Source: Coemansia sp. RSA 1804 (Eukaryota > Kickxellomycota > Kickxellomycetes > Kickxellales > Kickxellaceae). Taken from it: a stretch of 10,745 nucleotides of DNA. A program made the position numbers and the translations under genes. The stretch spans positions 1 to 10,745 of the forward strand of contig JANBTH010000838.1 in assembly GCA_027578815.1 (NCBI GenBank), read 5' to 3'. Under the pieces are notes generated by a model. That model was not told where the DNA came from. It worked only from the letters and a program-made list of their open reading frames with translations, and ran no database searches. This document shows positions 7,190 through 10,745 of this stretch, piece by piece. Position 1 is the first letter of the stretch; each line of letters starts with the position of its first letter.

Positions 7190-8605
7190 TTATGCGGGCA
7201 TTCTCAGAATCTCCGCAAACTTGTCCGAATACAAGCAAGTTCTGCTGCACAGCTGAGCTTTAAATGGCGCAAGGCGAGACAGCAGCGAAAGCGGAGCCCA
7301 GACAACAACCTCAATCACTGGAACCAGGGTCCACCGATGGCAGTGAGCGCATTCATGGCCACTTGAGACAACCAGATGGTGGGTGCACAGAGCCGACAGG
7401 ACGCTGGAGCCGGCAACATGTTCTACAGCTGGGCCAACAACGCGTCCAAGCGCAGGGCGCGCAGATGGATCCAGACATTGTGAAAGCCTGTGCTTTAGCG
7501 CAATAAGCTGGTCGCGCGACAGTTGGCGAGCGGCAAGGTCGGTAAGACGAGGAACGCCTGCGGTGGGCGCATCCACGGCAAATGGCCACAGGTCCGGCTT
7601 GACAGGCAGACGGCGGCGCAAGGCAGCCTCGATGGGCTGGTATTGGGCGCCAGCACGTGGAGGAGGTTCAAAGGGGTTAGGGAACGCTGAAAACGTTTGC
7701 AGCTGGGTCAGCCGCGTAATCTCCAGCGGCAGCACGCGCAGACAATTGTGCGCAATCGAAAGCTCGCGCAAGTTTACCAGAGCGCCAATCTCGGGCGGCA
7801 AGTGTGCAATCCTGTTGTGCGACAGGATGAGCGTTGTCAGGTTGGTTAGCTCGCACACCGCAAGTGGAAAGTGAGTGAGGCTATTGGTGCCCAGAGTGAG
7901 CTGCAAAGCGGTGACCATTGTGTGGCTGGGCGCAAGAACAACCAGGTCCTTGAGCTCGGCCAGTTCGTCGGGAACCTGGTGAAGCTGAAGGTCGCTCAGA
8001 TCTATGTGCGCGTCGCCCACTTCAACAGCCTCGCGAATAATTGCCAGCGCCGAGTCCGTTGCCTCCCGCTGTGCAGCTCTATGCCGCTCCATGTCCTCGG
8101 GCGCCTCTGGATCGTCCGACCGGTCGGCGAAAAACAGACGCCTTCGGATGCGTCGTGGCGTGTTTGGCGTGTCCGTCATCGACAGACGCTTGCGGCGTGG
8201 CGAGAAGCGATAATCGACAGATGCTGCTGTTGCGCCGCCAACGGTGAATGGAATCTGCTGATTCTGACAGTGATTGTGCGGTTGAGGCGGTGTTGACATT
8301 CCCGCTCCCATTGCCTGCAGCACAGACGATTGTGTTTGGTGAGGCTCTGGCCCCCGTCCAGGCGACTGTGGTGACTGCAGCGAATGCGCACGCTGCAGTG
8401 TCTGGGCGTGTGTCTGTGGGGTTGGGCTGGGGAAGACAAACATGCTTGTGTTTCGCGAAACCAAGGGGCGAGGTGTTGCCTGAACCGACCCTGGGTCTGG
8501 GTGTGTGGCTCTTGGCGTAGATGAAAATGGGGACTGCTGGTGCTGGTGCTGATGTTGGTGCTGTGACGACAGCGGAGACCACTGCCCACCGTTTGCAGAT
8601 GTCAT
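7190..8605 (-). CDS. Fungal leucine-rich-repeat protein with S/T-P-rich N-terminus and C-terminal Cys pairs
   Basis: Product of 471 residues from the ATG at 8605; the frame extends upstream but has no ATG there. Residues 1-190 look disordered: an HQ repeat (about 15-24), many Ser/Thr-Pro sites, and two basic clusters, FSPRRKRLS (about 134-142) and NTPRRIRRRLFF (about 148-159). Residues about 199-312 hold four or five LRRs of the LxxLxLxxNxLxxLP type (for example LTTLILSHNRIAHLPPEIGAL, partly quoted). The C-terminal part has CAHC (419-422) and, about 30 residues on, LCSRTC (453-457), a C-x2-C / C-x3-C arrangement I recall from other fungal LRR proteins and probably a metal site. LRRs generally bind proteins; the partner is unknown. 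No signal peptide or membrane helix, so nuclear or cytoplasmic. The start codon has C at -3, a weak context, so an upstream exon is possible. GC content is clearly higher than in the neighbouring orphan pair. Confidence 0.75.
   Translation of the reverse strand: MTSANGGQWSPLSSQHQHQHQHQQSPFSSTPRATHPDPGSVQATPRPLVSRNTSMFVFPSPTPQTHAQTLQRAHSLQSPQSPGRGPEPHQTQSSVLQAMGAGMSTPPQPHNHCQNQQIPFTVGGATAASVDYRFSPRRKRLSMTDTPNTPRRIRRRLFFADRSDDPEAPEDMERHRAAQREATDSALAIIREAVEVGDAHIDLSDLQLHQVPDELAELKDLVVLAPSHTMVTALQLTLGTNSLTHFPLAVCELTNLTTLILSHNRIAHLPPEIGALVNLRELSIAHNCLRVLPLEITRLTQLQTFSAFPNPFEPPPRAGAQYQPIEAALRRRLPVKPDLWPFAVDAPTAGVPRLTDLAARQLSRDQLIALKHRLSQCLDPSARPALGRVVGPAVEHVAGSSVLSALCTHHLVVSSGHECAHCHRWTLVPVIEVVVWAPLSLLSRLAPFKAQLCSRTCLYSDKFAEILRMPA
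8533..8566 (-). repeat. His-Gln codon repeat in the LRR gene
   Basis: A CAC/CAT-CAG/CAA hexamer-like repeat codes alternating His-Gln near the N-terminus of the LRR protein. It is a low-complexity tract in the disordered region, probably variable in length between isolates. Confidence 0.7.
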
Positions 8606-9000
8606 GAGCTGCGTTTTTTTACTCAGCACAAGTAGCAGAAGCTGTATGGCGTTTCTCTGGATATGTGAATGTAGGTCTCTCGCTGTATGTCCCTCCCCTA
8701 AGCTGGATAGCAATCGCAGATGCCAGATAATAGAGACGTCCAACAAGGACTGCGCAAAAAAAGATAATACAGCAATACACGGGGATCCAAGACCGATAAG
8801 CAGTCCGCCTTCTGTCCGGATGCAAGTAAAAATACAGAAATAATATATATGCTATTGGCAGCTTATGTCCGGTGGAGGCAGAGAGAGTTGCAACCAAAAG
8901 CCGGAAAAAGGGGTATCAAAGTGGAGAAATAGAAAAAAAAGAGAAAAAAATAGGGAAAAGAGGGGGAGAAAGATAAAAGGCCCTCTTTTTCTTTTAAAGT
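8606..9000 (-). promoter_or_regulatory. Candidate promoter/leader of the LRR gene
   Basis: The minus strand has a long CT-rich tract (about 8925-8998) and a TATA-like CATATATATTA (about 8841-8851, with CCAAT just before it), ahead of the LRR start at 8605. There is no ATG on the minus strand between 9062 and 8606, which fits a leader scanned from the 5' end. The same DNA also carries an open frame with hydrophobic segments (see the membrane-protein entry). The two readings compete, and I cannot decide between them. Confidence 0.35.
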
Positions 9001-9367
9001 TGGCAACAAAAAGGGAGGCTATATCTCCTATCTCCCGCTGTATGCTGCGCTTGCTTCAGAGACATGGAGCGGGCGTACAAGGAGTTGGAAAATGCTGTCT
9101 GCCAGAATGAGCAAAGCATAGAGTGGAACCAAAAATGCGTTCTGCTTCCTGCTGCCGGTGCAGAGTGGCGTTCTCATATCGAACCAGCACACTGTCCGTG
9201 ATTTCAGATGCAACATGGAAAAATAGAAATAAAAAATTGAAAAGTGTACATGCATAGAAAACGATTGGCGGACAGGGCAGCTCCAGCGGATTCATCAAAA
9301 ATCCACCAGAGAAACCTGGATTGGATCTCGCAGGCCCTGCTCCATGAACAAAGAGCAAGCCCATCAT
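8619..9367 (-). CDS. Candidate multi-pass membrane protein in pieces (intron plus frame shift, or pseudogene)
   Basis: Three minus-strand pieces are rich in membrane helices. Piece 1 starts at the ATG pair 9367/9364, right after a CT-rich leader (about 9368-9390). It carries PPIVFYACTLFNFLFLFF and a polar loop with an N-A-T sequon and HRQQEAERI. Piece 2 continues in another frame with LVPLYALLILADSIFQLL; the switch falls at an A5 run (9131-9135 on plus), where one base fewer would join them. Piece 3 (8619-8861) has LPIAYILFLYFYL and WIPVYCCIIFFCAVLVGRLYYL. A GTACGC donor (9078) and ATAAG acceptor (8862) would join pieces 2 and 3 in phase, removing 217 nt. I recognise no family. Hydrophobicity and the in-phase junction support a gene; the frame break, a poor acceptor, and the overlap with a plausible LRR-gene promoter count against it. 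It could be an assembly indel, a pseudogene or chance. Confidence 0.33.
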
Positions 9368-9459
9368 CAGAAGAAGAAAAGAGAAAAATATAACAGTTGG
9401 CTTTGCAGAGAAGATGGTGTTTTTTGTCACTACGGCAGCAGAGCACGCTTGTTCTATGA

Positions 9460-9927
9460 CTACGGAAACGTCAACTCGTACGACCTTGCTAGTGCGGCCA
9501 GATACGTCTTTACGAGCAGGGTGACGGCGCGAATTGCGTAGGCAATGCCTCTGATCTCATGAACATGCGCAAGACAGTGCTCCATGGTTACGTCGCGGTT
9601 TGCGCTCATTGCAATGGAGCACTGCTCGGCGTCGCTCATGGTCAGATCAGGGTCGTAGGGGATTGAAGCGCCAAACACCAGGATGTCGAGGAATAGCGCT
9701 GTGGCAAACCAGCGCGCATGGCTCAGGTCGCGCTTGTACTTTGCGTAGAAGAGCGCGCAAGATGAGACCACCATCCACACGTTGTAGAGCGCCCAGGGGC
9801 TCTGAAGTCCTGTGGCCGCACCGAGCAGGTTCCAGGCGAGGGTCAGCGCGGCAACAGCCATAACGCCTGGCTCCAGCGGAACGCACCCAAGCAGCGTCTC
9901 TGGCACAGGCAGCAGCGACCGCAGCAT
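9460..9927 (-). CDS. KEI1: Probable KEI1/DUF1753 family subunit of inositolphosphorylceramide synthase
   Basis: In yeast, Kei1 is the small membrane subunit of the Golgi enzyme that moves phosphoinositol from phosphatidylinositol to ceramide; it binds the catalytic subunit Aur1 and helps localise it. This 155-residue product has four membrane helices at about 22-42, 45-63, 70-90 and 127-147. Its N-terminus (LLPVPETLLGCVPLEPGV followed by a helix and N..G...GL) matches the pattern I remember for Kei1, as does the last helix with a Lys-x-Tyr turn and SYE after it. The loop at 91-125 holds two Cys and may be lumenal. The ATG at 9927 follows a CT-rich minus-strand leader. The protein is shorter than ascomycete Kei1 (about 200 or more residues), lacking most of the tail after the last helix; a downstream exon is possible. 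Identification is from pattern memory only; an unrelated four-helix protein is the alternative. Confidence 0.5.
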   Translation of the reverse strand: MLRSLLPVPETLLGCVPLEPGVMAVAALTLAWNLLGAATGLQSPWALYNVWMVVSSCALFYAKYKRDLSHARWFATALFLDILVFGASIPYDPDLTMSDAEQCSIAMSANRDVTMEHCLAHVHEIRGIAYAIRAVTLLVKTYLAALARSYELTFP

Positions 9928-10212
9928 CGGTAGAGAGCAGGCGAAGGACAGAAGGACGCCTTATTCCAGATACGCGTGTGTGAAGGGAATCTGGTTTGTG
10001 GGGGGTTTGCAGAGAAAGAAAAGAAAACAAAAGGCTCCAGAACAGGATTGACATAAACACAGAAAGAATGAAAGAACAGGAAGATGGAAGCAGAAAAGAG
10101 CGGTGCTGCACTTCTTTTTCCGGGTTTCTGCTTGTGCAAATTAACTCCGCCAAAGCGGCAGATGAAACTCAATCAATGGCCATGCAGCAGGCTCTCTTTG
10201 GCATCAGAGCCA

Positions 10213-10248
<36 letters not shown>
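10213..10248. repeat. (CCAG)9 microsatellite
   Basis: Nine perfect, uninterrupted CCAG units lie between two divergently transcribed genes. The surrounding DNA is not repetitive. A perfect tetranucleotide array of this length is likely to vary in copy number. Confidence 0.95.
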
Positions 10249-10249
<1 letters not shown>

Positions 10250-10683
10250 TCCGCTTTCCTTCTGATCCACAAACAAGGCCTTTCTCGGAGCCATTCTCCT
10301 GCGTGACTCCCTGCTCCCTACTCCTTTCATCCCCCTCTTCCCACTGACGCAGCGGCCGCGGTCCCCTCCGTCCCTCTCGCTCCATCGCTCTTGTTTGATC
10401 CAAGCACAAGGCAAACAGGCGCCTGCTTGTTCTGCGGTCCTTGCGCTGGGTACACAGCATTGAGGACTAGACGTTGCCACGACAAGTCTTTCGTCTTTCT
10501 TCTTTTGTCCTTGCTTCACTTTGGTCATCTGGCTGCATCCGTCACACAGAACCGCCCTCCTCAAAAGCACGCCTCTTTTTTTCACCACCCGTTATTTTTC
10601 ATTAAAGTCTCTCTTCCTTCTTTTAATCCACCCACACCCCCCTTTTCATACCTCTTTTGCCCTCGTTTTTCCCTGTTTTGCAT

Positions 10684-10700
10684 TATATATCCTTTATATA
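10684..10700 (+). promoter_or_regulatory. TATA-like element ahead of the right-edge gene
   Basis: TATATAT (10684-10690) and TATATA (10695-10700) lie 28-44 bp ahead of the ATG at 10728 and directly after a long pyrimidine-rich stretch. This matches the composition ahead of GLE1 and the F-box-like gene, though the short distance to the ATG implies a very short leader. Confidence 0.4.
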
Positions 10701-10727
10701 CCTAATTCCGAATCCAGTACAACACGA

Positions 10728-10745
10728 ATGGCGAACCCTGCGTCG
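10728..10745 (+). CDS. 5' end of a plus-strand gene cut by the window edge (partial)
   Basis: An ATG at 10728 opens six codons (MANPAS) to the end of the window. It follows the CT-rich tract and TATA elements and has G at +4, but C at -3. Too short to identify. It would be transcribed divergently from the KEI1-like gene. Confidence 0.35.

Larger units (their letters stand above)
9928..10727. promoter_or_regulatory. Divergent intergenic region / bidirectional promoter
   Basis: Eight hundred bases separate the minus-strand KEI1-like start from the plus-strand start at 10728. The left end is CT-rich on the minus strand (about 9940-10030), forming the KEI1-like leader. The right end is CT-rich on the plus strand (about 10460-10680) and is followed by TATATAT and TATATA near 10684-10700. 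In the middle lie a CCAG microsatellite and a GC-rich patch around 10350-10375 containing GCGGCCGC. No intact gene is visible inside: the open frames are low-complexity shadows. Confidence 0.55.

Noticed and set aside
8079..8589. Long open frames in other phases over the 5' half of the LRR gene
   Set aside because: High-GC, repeat-rich coding DNA leaves several frames open; only the LRR frame gives a coherent domain order.
10084..10588. Frames with Ala-Ser-Gln-Pro or Trp-Leu-Ala-Gly repeats
   Set aside because: Translations of the CCAG microsatellite, not proteins.
1..10745. Transposon, viral, CRISPR, tRNA or rRNA content
   Set aside because: Looked for transposase/reverse transcriptase motifs, terminal inverted repeats, LTRs, regularly spaced repeats and tRNA arms; none seen. 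The only large repeat is the gene-bearing direct duplication, without transposon features.

Overview
The window looks like nuclear DNA of an early-diverging filamentous fungus, most likely Kickxellales (a Coemansia-like relative). The reasons are compact genes with few introns, pyrimidine-rich leaders just upstream of start codons, a recognisable fungal/eukaryotic GLE1, a fungal-type LRR protein, a probable KEI1 (DUF1753) subunit, and an F-box-like orphan protein of a style I recall as heavily expanded in Kickxellales genomes. Assignment is from recall of family features; no search was run. There are no prokaryotic signatures (operons, Shine-Dalgarno sites, CRISPR), and I found no rRNA, tRNA or intact transposon.

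Layout. 1-920: non-coding, with a possible minus-strand gene start at the left edge, ending in the GLE1 leader. 921-2603 (+): GLE1, mRNA export factor. 2739-4454 (+): F-box/LRR-like orphan, only 135 bp downstream. 4455-7189: an AT-rich island holding two minus-strand paralogous small basic proteins (4702-5088 and 6116-6592) inside a direct duplication of about 0.9 kb that includes promoter and 3' flank; a ~0.5 kb spacer separates the copies. 7190-8605 (-): LRR protein with a long disordered, S/T-P-rich N-terminus, a possible cyclin-docking motif and a C-terminal Cys-pair motif. 8619-9367 (-): pieces of a multi-pass membrane protein that need an intron and a 1-nt frame correction to join, so a spliced gene, a pseudogene, or an assembly indel. 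9460-9927 (-): small four-helix membrane protein resembling KEI1, an inositolphosphorylceramide synthase subunit. 9928-10727: divergent promoter region with a (CCAG)9 microsatellite and a CT-rich/TATA promoter for a gene whose first six codons (10728-10745, +) end the window.

The genes do not form a pathway: mRNA export, a probable cell-cycle-type LRR protein and sphingolipid synthesis are ordinary neighbours. The accessory part is the AT-rich island with its duplicated orphan family, plus the F-box-like gene beside it. The orphan pair is the best candidate for undescribed biology here; I cannot assign it a function.
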